This document shows, piece after piece, positions 6,788 to 15,741 of a stretch of 64,000 nt of DNA; within the stretch, counting starts at the first letter, position 1; every line of letters starts with the position of its first letter. The notes beneath the pieces are model-generated. The model saw only the letters and a list, made by a program, of their open reading frames with translations, ran no database searches and was not told the DNA's origin. The stretch comes from Sphingobacterium sp. JB170 (GTDB taxonomy: Bacteria > Bacteroidota > Bacteroidia > Sphingobacteriales > Sphingobacteriaceae). The stretch is from contig NZ_FUKU01000013.1 of NCBI RefSeq assembly GCF_900163865.1, forward strand, positions 248,001 through 312,000, in the 5' to 3' direction. Made by a program: the position numbers and the translations under genes.

Positions 6788-9442
6788 ATGACCCTAAAAA
6801 GATGGATTTTATTGGCCTGCGCACTATGCAACCAATACTGCTTACAAGCACAAGATATCCAAAGTTTCTTGTCAAAAATCAATGATTACAACGCTAGTCG
6901 TCCAGTAGAGAAGGTTTTTATCCATCTGGATAAAACCAACTACACGGCCGGGGAAACCATATGGTTGAAGGCCTATGTCACGCTGGGCGTTGAAAACCTC
7001 CTTTCCAACCTAAGCAAAATTGCATACGTAGATCTAATAAGCCCAAACAACCAGGTTGTAGCAGCGATAAAAATTCCTTTAATTAGTGGGCTAAGCTTCG
7101 GCGATATTGCGTTGCAAGACACGCTCGTAGAGGGCACCTACCGCCTGCGTGGCTACACCAACTGGATGCGCAACGACAGTGCCGCCTATTTTTATAACCA
7201 AAATATTCACGTGTCAAACGGAAGGGTGGACAACATTCTAACTTCGTCCGAACTACAGGGCGAAAATTACACGATCCAGCTCGAAGAAATCGACCAAGGG
7301 CCGCTAGAAAGCACGTACGTCCAATATGAAATAACGGAACCGGAGGGCAAGATATTAAAAAAAGGAAGAAAGAAAACCGATAGCCAGGGAAAGATAGATA
7401 TCCCTTTTAACGAAAAATACACCGAAGCATCGCTCACCCTGTCATTTAAAAATGCCGCGGAGCTGCACATAAAGAAAGTATTCGGTCTGCCCGCATCCGC
7501 GGATCCCCAAAATAGCATTCAATTTTTCCCCGAAGGGGGCACCCTTCTCGCCGGAGCACTAAATAAGATCGCCGCCAAAGCCTTGCGCCCTTCGGGCATG
7601 GGGATTAAAGCAACATCATACGTGCTCAATTCAAGCGGCGATACCGTCGCCAGACTTGCCACAAATGAGTTGGGCATGGGCTCCGCCGCGATATTTATCC
7701 AGGCCGAGGAAACCTACCACACCTCGACCGACTTTCAAGATGGCACATCCGTGCAAGCACCGCTACCGCCCATTGTATCCTCGGGATACAATCTTCAAAT
7801 AAATAACAGCAATGCAAATAAACTATTCGCACAGGTTAATCTGTCGCCAGACAGACAAGACGGCTCGAATATTTACTTCATGGTACACTACCGAGGGCAG
7901 ACCTTCCATACCTCCCTACAAAAAGCATCACAGGCCCAGCTGGGATTCTCGATAAGCAAAAAAGAGCTCCCTTCGGGCATTTTAACGTTAACGATTCTCA
8001 ACGGGCAGTTCGAGCCGATTATGGAGCGTCCTGTTTTTATTCATTCGGGTGCCGGCGAGCTTCCCCTAGAGGTCGAGCTCAATGCACCGTCCTTCGGTAA
8101 GCGGGAAAAAGTTTCCCTCAGTATTCAGACTGGTACGCCCCAGGACAGCGTGCGGAACGCGGTACTGTCTGCGTCGGTCATTAAAAGCCCCAAAGACACT
8201 GCCGAACGGGGCAGTGGCGCCGGAATTCAAAGCGTATTATACCTCAGTAGCGAGCTGCGTGGATATATTGAAAATCCATCCTTTTATTTTAGTGACCAGC
8301 AGCCCAAAACCACCGATATTGACAACTTACTACTTACCCAAGGCTGGCGAAAGATAGACCTATTGCAAGTAGACAGCATCGCCGCCCCTAAATTCCCAGT
8401 AGAAAAAAGTATCAGTATTCGCGGCCGGGCAAACAAACTAGGGCGCAAAGCCGGCGTGCCTAGCGCCAAGATGACCTTAATACCGACCACGAGCTACATG
8501 GACTTTATCGACACGATAGCTAACCAGGAGGGTGAGTTTTCATTCGACAACCTCTTGTTCGCAGACAGTGTGAAATTTATTTTGACCGCCAAAGACCAAA
8601 ACGACAAAAACAGAATAGACATTAATCATTTCGAGCAAATCCTGCCCCAAACGACTTTCAATAAAGACAAACCCGGCGCACTAAACAATATAAATAGCCG
8701 CTATATCCAAGAGCTTAAAGCCGGCAAACGCTATTTTGCTGCCCTGGAGGCGCAGGGCATGATGGAACGTTCGATAGCCCTTGAAGAGGTCGTCGTAAAT
8801 GCCAACGCCCGCACCAACAAAGCGGCACAGAACACCTCGAACTTTAACGGTCGTGGCAATGCCGATCAGGTCCTGGGCGCGGACGACCTTTCGAACTGTT
8901 CGACACTCGAGCAATGTCTTAACGGACGGCTGATGGGTGTTTATTTTCAAAATGGGGAGCCTTACAACACGCGCTCCAACGCCCCGATGCAACTGGTATT
9001 AGACGGCATGTATGTGGATGCCGATCAAATACAGATGATCGACCCTTCGCAGGTGCAAAGTATAGAAGTGCTGCGCAACGCAAACTATACAACGATTTAC
9101 GGTCAGTACGGATCAAACGGGCTAATTATCATCACTTCAAAAACAGGCGCAGATGCAATGCAAAGGTTCACCCCCAAAGGGATCATAACCATACAGCCCA
9201 AAGGATTACACATCAATAAGACGTTCTACAAGCCCGAATACGGCACTCTGGAAAAAAACACGTTGGATCAAGACCTTCGTAATACCCTGCACTGGGAGCC
9301 CAACATCATCACCGATGAGCATGGTATGGCTACATTTTATTTCTATACATCGGACGAAACAGGAAACTATAAAATAGATATACAAGGCCTAGACTTTTCC
9401 GGCAGACTGGTCAGTAAGACGCTCCGCTTCCAGGTAGAGTAA
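6788..9442 (+). CDS. secreted MG2-domain protein with TonB-receptor plug domain
   Basis: ATG 6788 gives 884 residues with a signal peptide (MTLKRWILLACALC...). A macroglobulin-like MG2 segment follows near residues 40-130, with KVFIHLDKTNYTAGETIWL, then further beta-rich repeats. At about 690-800 there is a TonB-receptor plug domain with LVLDGMYVDADQIQMID, VQSIEVLRNANYTTIYG and SNGLIIITSK. No 22-strand barrel follows. The C-terminus (HGMATFYFYTSDETGNYK) resembles the alpha-2-macroglobulin end domain. Bacteroidetes encode many such plug-only proteins and their role is unclear. It is probably periplasmic or on the outer surface. Confidence 0.8.
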   Translation: MTLKRWILLACALCNQYCLQAQDIQSFLSKINDYNASRPVEKVFIHLDKTNYTAGETIWLKAYVTLGVENLLSNLSKIAYVDLISPNNQVVAAIKIPLISGLSFGDIALQDTLVEGTYRLRGYTNWMRNDSAAYFYNQNIHVSNGRVDNILTSSELQGENYTIQLEEIDQGPLESTYVQYEITEPEGKILKKGRKKTDSQGKIDIPFNEKYTEASLTLSFKNAAELHIKKVFGLPASADPQNSIQFFPEGGTLLAGALNKIAAKALRPSGMGIKATSYVLNSSGDTVARLATNELGMGSAAIFIQAEETYHTSTDFQDGTSVQAPLPPIVSSGYNLQINNSNANKLFAQVNLSPDRQDGSNIYFMVHYRGQTFHTSLQKASQAQLGFSISKKELPSGILTLTILNGQFEPIMERPVFIHSGAGELPLEVELNAPSFGKREKVSLSIQTGTPQDSVRNAVLSASVIKSPKDTAERGSGAGIQSVLYLSSELRGYIENPSFYFSDQQPKTTDIDNLLLTQGWRKIDLLQVDSIAAPKFPVEKSISIRGRANKLGRKAGVPSAKMTLIPTTSYMDFIDTIANQEGEFSFDNLLFADSVKFILTAKDQNDKNRIDINHFEQILPQTTFNKDKPGALNNINSRYIQELKAGKRYFAALEAQGMMERSIALEEVVVNANARTNKAAQNTSNFNGRGNADQVLGADDLSNCSTLEQCLNGRLMGVYFQNGEPYNTRSNAPMQLVLDGMYVDADQIQMIDPSQVQSIEVLRNANYTTIYGQYGSNGLIIITSKTGADAMQRFTPKGIITIQPKGLHINKTFYKPEYGTLEKNTLDQDLRNTLHWEPNIITDEHGMATFYFYTSDETGNYKIDIQGLDFSGRLVSKTLRFQVE

Positions 9443-9471
9443 TAGAACATGGCCGCTAGACGATGGCTACC

Positions 9472-9499
9472 GCCCTCCCTTCTGCGCGAAAGGGAGGGC
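9472..9499 (+). terminator. hairpin after the MG2/plug gene
   Basis: A 10-bp GC-rich perfect stem, GCCCTCCCTT and AAGGGAGGGC, has an eight-base loop and lies 29 bp after the stop codon. The downstream T-tract is weak, so termination efficiency is uncertain. The rest of the 9443-9607 gap shows nothing else. Confidence 0.5.
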
Positions 9500-9607
9500 T
9501 GTTACAAGTGGGCGACATGCTCGCTTTTCTAGCGGACGTAATACGCGCGTCTAGATTTTTTTTTGTAATTTTCGAAGAACGGACAGAAACGAATTTAAAA
9601 GCCTAAT

Positions 9608-10378
9608 ATGGGGGAATTCATAAAAACGCAAAACACAGATCATCTATTATATTTAGGTTTAGACCGCGGTAGGTCCAATGCCCTTCACCTGGAAATGGTT
9701 CTCGAACTAACCCAGGAGCTGGAAAAAGCAGAAAAAGACCCTGCCATCGAGGCGATCATACTTCACGGTAAAGAAGGCTTTTTTTCCTCCGGGCTCGATC
9801 TAATTACGCTCTACGAGTATGATAAAGACCAAATTGAAGCCTTTTGGAACGCCTTTATCGATCTAGTCTATAAGCTCGTCGCCTTTCCAAAGCCTGCCGT
9901 GGCATCCATCACCGGACATAGCCCAGCAGGCGGCTGTGTGCTGGCGCTATGTTGCGACTATCGCGTGATGGCCCAAGGTGAATTTATCATCGGTCTGAAT
10001 GAAGTGCCGGTAGGCATAGTCGTGCCCTCGAGCATCTTCGCGCTATACAGCTTCTGGATCGGACAGGCCCAAGCTTACCGAAACTTGTTAGAAGGAAAAC
10101 TTCTTAACCCCGCCGACGCCTTGGCGTGCGGCCTGGTAGACGAAACTATCCCGGCCGATCGAATACTAACCGCCGCGGGCAGAAAGGCCAAAGTTGTAGC
10201 CCAATTTGACAAGACTGCATGGGCGAGCACAAAACTGAATCTTCGTCACGAGCTACTCAACAATATCGCCAACAGCAAAGCGATTGCAATCGATCAAGTG
10301 CTCGAGCAATGGTGGAAGCCCTCCACGCGCCAAATTTTAAAGACAATAATCACGAATCTAACAACCAAAAAAGCATAA
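9608..10378 (+). CDS. enoyl-CoA hydratase/isomerase family protein
   Basis: This 256-residue crotonase-fold protein probably acts on enoyl-CoA thioesters in fatty-acid oxidation. The oxyanion-hole segments are visible: HGKEGFFSSGLDL near residues 56-68 and HSPAGGCVLALCCDYR near 105-120. The second catalytic-Glu region reads GLNEVPVGI. It lies three bases upstream of an SDR gene resembling 2,4-dienoyl-CoA reductase, so the two probably work together on unsaturated acyl-CoAs. Exact substrate and hydratase-versus-isomerase activity cannot be decided from the sequence. Confidence 0.88.
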   Translation: MGEFIKTQNTDHLLYLGLDRGRSNALHLEMVLELTQELEKAEKDPAIEAIILHGKEGFFSSGLDLITLYEYDKDQIEAFWNAFIDLVYKLVAFPKPAVASITGHSPAGGCVLALCCDYRVMAQGEFIIGLNEVPVGIVVPSSIFALYSFWIGQAQAYRNLLEGKLLNPADALACGLVDETIPADRILTAAGRKAKVVAQFDKTAWASTKLNLRHELLNNIANSKAIAIDQVLEQWWKPSTRQILKTIITNLTTKKA

Positions 10379-10381
10379 CTT

Positions 10382-11254
10382 ATGGTAGAAGGTGCACTTA
10401 AAGAGAATGCCTTACTGGGCAAAACAATCGTCGTCACCGGCGGCGGTACAGGCCTAGGCAAAGCCATGGCAACCTATTTCTCCCAGCTGGGTGCCAACCT
10501 CGTATTAACCAGCAGGAAGCTCGATGTATTAGAGAAAACAGCGCAAGAGATCACCGCCAATACCGGCAATGCCGTACTAGCAGTTTCCTGCGATATACGT
10601 GAGATCGCGCAAGTCGAATCCTTGCTCAAGCAGTCGATAGACCGCTTTTCGCGTGTAGACATGCTAGTGAACAACGCGGCAGGTAATTTTATCTCGCCGA
10701 GCGAACGCCTTTCTGCAAACGCTTTCTCTACGGTAATCGACATCGTTCTTAAAGGAACGGTAAACTGTACGCTAACTTTCGGCAAAGACTGGATCGCCAA
10801 AAAGCAACAAGCATCCGTACTTAATATTGTAACAACATACGCCTCCACGGGCTCGGGCTTTGTGGTGCCCTCGGCCATTGCTAAATCGGGCGTACTCACA
10901 CTCACACGCTCGCTAGCAGTAGAATGGGGAAAATATGGCATTCGACAAAATGCGATTGCCCCGGGGCCCTTCCCGACCAAAGGCGCATGGGACAGACTCC
11001 TTCCAGGTGAACTTTTGGAGAAATTCGATTTTAAAAACCGCGTGCCCCTGAAACGTGTGGGCGACCACCAAGAGTTATCCAACCTAGCGGCATTCCTTTT
11101 ATCAGACTATGCGACCTTTATCAATGGCGAGGTGGTGACCATCGACGGCGGCGAATGGCTCCAAGGTGCCGGACAGTTCAACAGCCTTGAAGCAATACCC
11201 CAAGAGATGTGGGACAGCATCGAGAGCAACATTCGAAAAACAAATAAATCATGA
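10382..11254 (+). CDS. SDR oxidoreductase, 2,4-dienoyl-CoA reductase-like
   Basis: This 290-residue short-chain dehydrogenase has the cofactor motif TGGGTGLG at about residues 19-26 and NNAAGNF near 96. The classical YxxxK is replaced by VVPSAIAKSG, keeping Lys but lacking Tyr. The segment IRQNAIAPGPFPTKGAWDRL follows. Both features are typical of 2,4-dienoyl-CoA reductases rather than ordinary SDRs. The product would reduce dienoyl-CoA with NADPH during beta-oxidation of polyunsaturated fatty acids, which fits the enoyl-CoA hydratase gene just upstream. The 3' end overlaps the next gene by four bases (ATGA). Confidence 0.82.
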   Translation: MVEGALKENALLGKTIVVTGGGTGLGKAMATYFSQLGANLVLTSRKLDVLEKTAQEITANTGNAVLAVSCDIREIAQVESLLKQSIDRFSRVDMLVNNAAGNFISPSERLSANAFSTVIDIVLKGTVNCTLTFGKDWIAKKQQASVLNIVTTYASTGSGFVVPSAIAKSGVLTLTRSLAVEWGKYGIRQNAIAPGPFPTKGAWDRLLPGELLEKFDFKNRVPLKRVGDHQELSNLAAFLLSDYATFINGEVVTIDGGEWLQGAGQFNSLEAIPQEMWDSIESNIRKTNKS

Positions 11255-11883
11255 GAAATACACTGCTAGCCCTGTTCGGAGCACTACTATTACTAGTGTC
11301 TTGTAACTCTTCGAGCAAAAATAACGCCGATGCACAAGGTACGGTGGATAGCGTTGTCAACGTTGATTCGGCACACGACGCTCGGCAGTTGAACGAGGTA
11401 ATAACACGCTTTGCACGTGCATACATCAGCCAAGATAGCCAAAAGGCAAATAAGCTAGTCCATCCGGACTTAGGCCTATACATCATCTATCGCCCCGGAG
11501 CGATGGACACCTACTACCACGCCGACAGCCTCGACTTTGAAAACCCTGTTCCGCGACATTATCCCTACCCAACAATAACAAACGATTATCCCCTTAGCTT
11601 CCAAGAGCTTCCTGTGTTTGACTGTGCAACGGATCAGTGGGACAAACAAGGATTCATAGCCGACACCACAAAAAATGCAGATCAACTGACCTATATAGCT
11701 GAATTCCGGCATGAATTTGAAGAGGTAACCGACGGAGAGCTCGCCCAAATAAAATCGTTCGAGAGAGGCTCTTACCGCATTGTACTGACGAGCGGCGAGA
11801 ATCTTATATTCCATGTTAAAAAGCACGAAGGCTCGTGGTATGTGATTGTCATAGACCGGGCGTACGGCACCTGTGATGCCTAA
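11251..11883 (+). CDS. uncharacterised lipoprotein
   Basis: This 210-residue protein has a lipoprotein signal: a hydrophobic stretch (LLALFGALLLL) and lipobox LVSC with Cys about residue 20, then a Ser/Asn-rich linker. The mature part is compact, with Tyr/Asp-rich segments such as HPDLGLYIIYRPGAMD. I do not recognise a named family. Start overlap with the SDR gene suggests translational coupling in one operon. It probably sits in the outer or inner membrane facing the periplasm. Confidence 0.7.
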   Translation: MRNTLLALFGALLLLVSCNSSSKNNADAQGTVDSVVNVDSAHDARQLNEVITRFARAYISQDSQKANKLVHPDLGLYIIYRPGAMDTYYHADSLDFENPVPRHYPYPTITNDYPLSFQELPVFDCATDQWDKQGFIADTTKNADQLTYIAEFRHEFEEVTDGELAQIKSFERGSYRIVLTSGENLIFHVKKHEGSWYVIVIDRAYGTCDA

Positions 11884-11968
11884 CGTCCTGTTCCAGCAAA
11901 CAAATAAAGCAAAGTTAATCTGCGTGCCCGATGAGTTCAAAAGAAAAAGCTATATTTAACGCGTAAAA

Positions 11969-13714
11969 ATGCATAAAATGAGCAATATCGATCAACCGAC
12001 ACAAAACCGTATTAATCAGTGGCTAAGCCCACAATACGATAGCGACACGGTAGCTAGCGTACAAAAACTCATCGATAACAATCTGGAAACAGACCTAATT
12101 GATTCTTTCTACAAAGAGTTAGAATTCGGTACCGGTGGGCTGCGCGGGCTTATGGGAGTAGGGTCCAACCGTATAAATAAGTATACCATAGGCAAGGCAA
12201 CGCAAGGGCTTGCCAATTATTTGATTCGACAGTTCCCCGGTGAAAAATTGCGGGTAGCGGTATCGTACGATAGCCGCAACAACTCGCAAGATTTTGGCAA
12301 ACTCGTTGCTGACGTCTTTTCGGCAAACGGCATCCAGGTGTTTCTCTTTAAGGAGCTACGCCCAACTCCGGTGCTATCGTTCGCGGTGCGTCATTTCGGC
12401 TGCCAGGGAGGCGTTATGCTTACCGCATCACATAATCCCAAAGAATACAACGGCTATAAGGCCTACTGGAATGACGGCGGACAGCTAGTCGCTCCCGACG
12501 ATACAAACGTCATCGAGCACGTGAACGCCATATCCTCGGTATCCGAAATTCGCTTTCAAGCCGAACCGAGAAACATTACGCTCATAGATGAGGACTTCGA
12601 CGATATCTATATTCAGGCAAACAAAAAGCTAAGCATCAACCCCGATGCGGTAGCTGCCCAGAGAAATCTGAAGATCGTGTTTTCGTCCATCCACGGCACA
12701 GGCATCACCATGGTGCCTAAGATCCTTGAGGCTTGGGGATTTCAAAACATCCATTTGGTGAACGAACAAGCAACACCCGACGGTAACTTTCCAACGGTCA
12801 TATACCCCAACCCCGAAGAGGAAGAAGCCATGTCCATGGCAAAGCAAAAGGGGCAACAAATTGATGCCGACGTGGTACTGGCAACAGATCCAGACGCCGA
12901 CCGTGTCGGTCTAGCGGTTAAAAATGAAAAAGGAGAGATGCAGCTACTGAACGGCAACCAGATAGGAAGCCTGCTTATATACTACGTTTTATCCGCTAAA
13001 AAGGAAAAACAGCAGCTCAAAGACAACGACTATATCGTAAAAACAATTGTCACCTCAAACCTAATGTCCGCCATAGGTGATGCCTTCGGCGTAAAACACA
13101 TCGAGACGCTGACTGGATTTAAATTCATCGGGCAGGTCATGACCGCCCAGCAAAATACGGGGAACTACCTGGTCGGCGGTGAAGAGAGCTATGGCTTTCT
13201 CGTCGGTGATTTAGTGCGCGATAAAGATGCGGTCAACGCCTGCGCATTTATTGCAGAAATGGCTGCATACTTCAAATCGCGCGGCAAGTCGCTCTTCGAG
13301 GTGCTACTGGAACTATATCAACAATTTGGCTTTTATCAAGAGAAGCTTATATCGCTTACAAAACAAGGTAAAACCGGGGCCGAAGAGATCAAACAGATGA
13401 TGGTTGATCTGCGGGCGAAAGCACCAAAATCGCTCGGGGGGATTGATGTGCGCGAGATTCGCGATTACCAGACAGGAATGGCCACTATCCTGCAGACAGG
13501 AGCACAATCAAAAATCGATTTGCCGGCATCAAATGTCTTACAGTTCATCACCGTCCAAGGCGACGTTATCTCCGCACGCCCCTCGGGAACAGAGCCCAAG
13601 ATCAAGTTCTATTGCTCGGTAAAAGAACCTCTCGATAGCTCTGGCGATTATGAATCGGTGTCCAAAAAACTGCAGGACAAAGTAGAACGTATTATGGCCG
13701 ATATAGTCCGATAA
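11969..13714 (+). CDS. phospho-sugar mutase (phosphoglucomutase/phosphomannomutase family)
   Basis: This 581-residue alpha-D-phosphohexomutase interconverts sugar 1- and 6-phosphates. The phosphoserine loop is TASHNPKEYNGYK near residue 150, the metal loop is DPDADRVG near 310, and the phosphate-binding loop SARPSGTEPKIKFY lies near the C-terminus. The length matches the long Bacteroidetes/Firmicutes mutase group rather than GlmM. An internal ATG (MSNIDQ) three codons downstream is an alternative start. The NUDIX gene follows after five bases, so they are likely co-transcribed. Confidence 0.93.
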   Translation: MHKMSNIDQPTQNRINQWLSPQYDSDTVASVQKLIDNNLETDLIDSFYKELEFGTGGLRGLMGVGSNRINKYTIGKATQGLANYLIRQFPGEKLRVAVSYDSRNNSQDFGKLVADVFSANGIQVFLFKELRPTPVLSFAVRHFGCQGGVMLTASHNPKEYNGYKAYWNDGGQLVAPDDTNVIEHVNAISSVSEIRFQAEPRNITLIDEDFDDIYIQANKKLSINPDAVAAQRNLKIVFSSIHGTGITMVPKILEAWGFQNIHLVNEQATPDGNFPTVIYPNPEEEEAMSMAKQKGQQIDADVVLATDPDADRVGLAVKNEKGEMQLLNGNQIGSLLIYYVLSAKKEKQQLKDNDYIVKTIVTSNLMSAIGDAFGVKHIETLTGFKFIGQVMTAQQNTGNYLVGGEESYGFLVGDLVRDKDAVNACAFIAEMAAYFKSRGKSLFEVLLELYQQFGFYQEKLISLTKQGKTGAEEIKQMMVDLRAKAPKSLGGIDVREIRDYQTGMATILQTGAQSKIDLPASNVLQFITVQGDVISARPSGTEPKIKFYCSVKEPLDSSGDYESVSKKLQDKVERIMADIVR

Positions 13715-13719
13715 AAGAT

Positions 13720-14262
13720 ATGGAAAAGTGGAAACTACTAGATTCTAAATACATTATTAAGAGGCCCTGGGCAACCTTGCGTATGGATAAGCTGCAAATG
13801 CCTAACGGAAACATCAAAGACGAATATTATGTACTCGAGTATCCTACATGGGTGAATATGGTTGGCTTTACGACCGATCAGAAGGTCTTATTTGTCAAAC
13901 AGTACCGACATGGCGCAGGCGAGATACTCGTCGAGCTGCCCGCAGGGGTGGTGGAGCCGGGTGAAGAGCCCGCACAAGGAGCGCGCCGCGAAATGCTGGA
14001 AGAAACGGGATATGCCTTCCAGAGCATCGAGAAAATATGTGCGCTTTATGCCAACCCCGCTACCAGCGGAAACATTACCCATACCTACTTATTAAAAGGC
14101 GGCAGCAAAGTTCAAGAGCAGGATCTTGACGATTCCGAGGACATAGAAGTGATTGTCATGAGTATCGAGCAAGCCCGCGAATACCTCCTGGCGAACAAAA
14201 TCGGACAAGCACTACACAGCGCAGCTCTGTTTTATACATTTCAAAAATTAGGCCTGCTGTAA
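13720..14262 (+). CDS. NUDIX hydrolase, ADP-ribose/NDP-sugar pyrophosphatase type
   Basis: This 180-residue protein contains a complete Nudix box, starting GVVEPGEEPAQGARR and continuing EMLEETGY. The flanking region (VKQYRHGAGEILVELPAG) resembles ADP-ribose or nucleotide-sugar pyrophosphatases such as NudF/NudK. It would hydrolyse NDP-X compounds. The placement behind the phosphosugar mutase makes a nucleotide-sugar housekeeping role plausible. The substrate is not determined by sequence. Confidence 0.9.
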   Translation: MEKWKLLDSKYIIKRPWATLRMDKLQMPNGNIKDEYYVLEYPTWVNMVGFTTDQKVLFVKQYRHGAGEILVELPAGVVEPGEEPAQGARREMLEETGYAFQSIEKICALYANPATSGNITHTYLLKGGSKVQEQDLDDSEDIEVIVMSIEQAREYLLANKIGQALHSAALFYTFQKLGLL

Positions 14263-14276
14263 GCAAGCCTAATTTT
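14244..14276 (+). terminator. terminator overlapping the NUDIX stop codon
   Basis: AAAATTAGGCCTG pairs with the later AAGCCTAATTTT around a short loop containing the stop codon, and a T-rich tract follows. It ends the operon that starts at 9608. Confidence 0.7.
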
Positions 14277-14319
14277 ATTTTCCTCAGCTTGGTCTTGTCC
14301 AAATAATCCTATGATTTCG

Positions 14320-14327
14320 TACCTTTG
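14320..14327 (+). promoter_or_regulatory. -7 promoter box TACCTTTG
   Basis: A perfect match to the Bacteroidetes -7 consensus TAnnTTTG ends five bases before the ATG at 14333. Transcription would start almost at the start codon, implying a leaderless or nearly leaderless mRNA. Confidence 0.6.
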
Positions 14328-14332
14328 CCAGC

Positions 14333-15646
14333 ATGGCAAGAGAAATTTTTGAGACAAAAAGAAAAGCATTAAAAATCAACCTAAACCCAGACGTATACGG
14401 AACCTTTGCAGAAATTGGAGCCGGTCAAGAGGTCGCCCGCAACTTCTTCGAGGCAGGAGCCGCATCGGGAACAATTGCCAAAACGATATCGGCCTACGAT
14501 ATGACTTTCAGTGATGCGATATACGGCGTCGAGGAATCGGGCCGATACGTTAGCCGCACCAGGGTAATAAAAATGTTAAACCATGAATTCAACCTGCTCA
14601 CCGAGCGCCTTTGTGGACAGAAATACCAAACGAAAAGGTTTTTCGCTTTTGCCAACACCGTAACCACATTAAACTTCGCTAAAAACAATGAGCCGCACGG
14701 GTGGATCGGTATTCGCTTTCAAAGTGTCGTCGACGGCCCGTTTAATGATATCGTGGTTCACGTCCGTCTACTCGATAGCGACTCGAGGCTACAGTCCAAA
14801 GTGCTCGGTATCCTGGGAGTAAACCTGATCTTCGCGGCATATTACTATAGCGAGAACCCGCAAACGATGATCGAATCGCTCGTGGATAATCTTTCCATCG
14901 GCTCCGTTGAAATTGACTTAGTGAAAGTCACGGGCCCCATCTTTGAATCGGCGAACGAACGCCTATTAAACCTGTACTTGATTGCCAAAGGCTTTGCACG
15001 CGCCGCGATCTTTCGCCCCGATGCAAAAGCAGCACAAATAAAAGATTACCTATACAAGAAGAACATCATCATCCTACGCACCAAATACCGGCAAAAATCG
15101 AATCCCAACTTCGACCTTTTCAATAGCGCCCTAGAACAATTTTATAAAAACACAGGTGCCACGCCGCAGAATACCGTGGTGTTAATTGAAATATTAATGG
15201 GGAATGTTCTTGACGAAGAGCAGCTGATCACCGATCAGGATTTAGCCTACTTTGCAGAGCGCGCCGAATACCTGTGCGCTACAGGGAACAACATTATGGT
15301 ATCCAACTTCCGCAGGAACAATCACCTGGCGGAATTTATCGGTTCATTCAAGCCGCAGCACGTTGGAATCGTGACCAACGTATCCAACTTGAAGAATATC
15401 TTCAACACCCAAAACTACAGCAAAGAGACCTATACAAACGAGCTGCTGTCTTATATCTCGGGCATGTTCAGTAAAGATGTCAAACTCTACGCATATCCTT
15501 ATCTTGATAAAAAATCACAGACGATCATCACAACTCAAAATGTCCCCGTGGCCCAAGAAGCGCAATCGCTGTTCGATTTTTTAATAAAAAACAAGTATAT
15601 AGTTGATATCGAAAACTACGAAGCGAAATACGTGAAAACCGTTTAA
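14333..15646 (+). CDS. conserved Bacteroidetes protein of unknown function
   Basis: This is a 437-residue soluble protein with no signal peptide or membrane segment. The N-terminus (KALKINLNPDVYGTFAEIG, then GAGQEVARNFFEAGAASG) is the kind of sequence kept in a widespread but uncharacterised family. The middle is alpha/beta with segments such as GPFNDIVVHVRLLD and VLIEILMGNVLDEEQL. Database labels for relatives vary and I do not trust any of them. It is monocistronic, with its own -7 box and a strong terminator. The lack of local partners gives no functional hint. Confidence 0.8.
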   Translation: MAREIFETKRKALKINLNPDVYGTFAEIGAGQEVARNFFEAGAASGTIAKTISAYDMTFSDAIYGVEESGRYVSRTRVIKMLNHEFNLLTERLCGQKYQTKRFFAFANTVTTLNFAKNNEPHGWIGIRFQSVVDGPFNDIVVHVRLLDSDSRLQSKVLGILGVNLIFAAYYYSENPQTMIESLVDNLSIGSVEIDLVKVTGPIFESANERLLNLYLIAKGFARAAIFRPDAKAAQIKDYLYKKNIIILRTKYRQKSNPNFDLFNSALEQFYKNTGATPQNTVVLIEILMGNVLDEEQLITDQDLAYFAERAEYLCATGNNIMVSNFRRNNHLAEFIGSFKPQHVGIVTNVSNLKNIFNTQNYSKETYTNELLSYISGMFSKDVKLYAYPYLDKKSQTIITTQNVPVAQEAQSLFDFLIKNKYIVDIENYEAKYVKTV

Positions 15647-15683
15647 CGCGTTCTACTGGTAGGCTAGCAGCCGCTATACATAA

Positions 15684-15724
15684 ATATCTCCCTACCAAAG
15701 GAAGATCCACGGGTAGGGAGATAT
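15684..15724. terminator. bidirectional terminator, perfect 13-bp stem
   Basis: ATATCTCCCTACC pairs perfectly with GGTAGGGAGATAT. It lies between two convergent genes, the unknown protein ending at 15646 and the amidase ending at 15742, and probably stops both transcripts. Confidence 0.8.
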
Positions 15725-15741
15725 AAAAACTGGACAAGTTC

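Noticed and set aside
10474..11082. Long antisense ORF of about 200 residues inside the SDR gene
   Set aside because: It is fully covered by a gene with clear SDR motifs on the other strand, and its translation has no recognisable domain.
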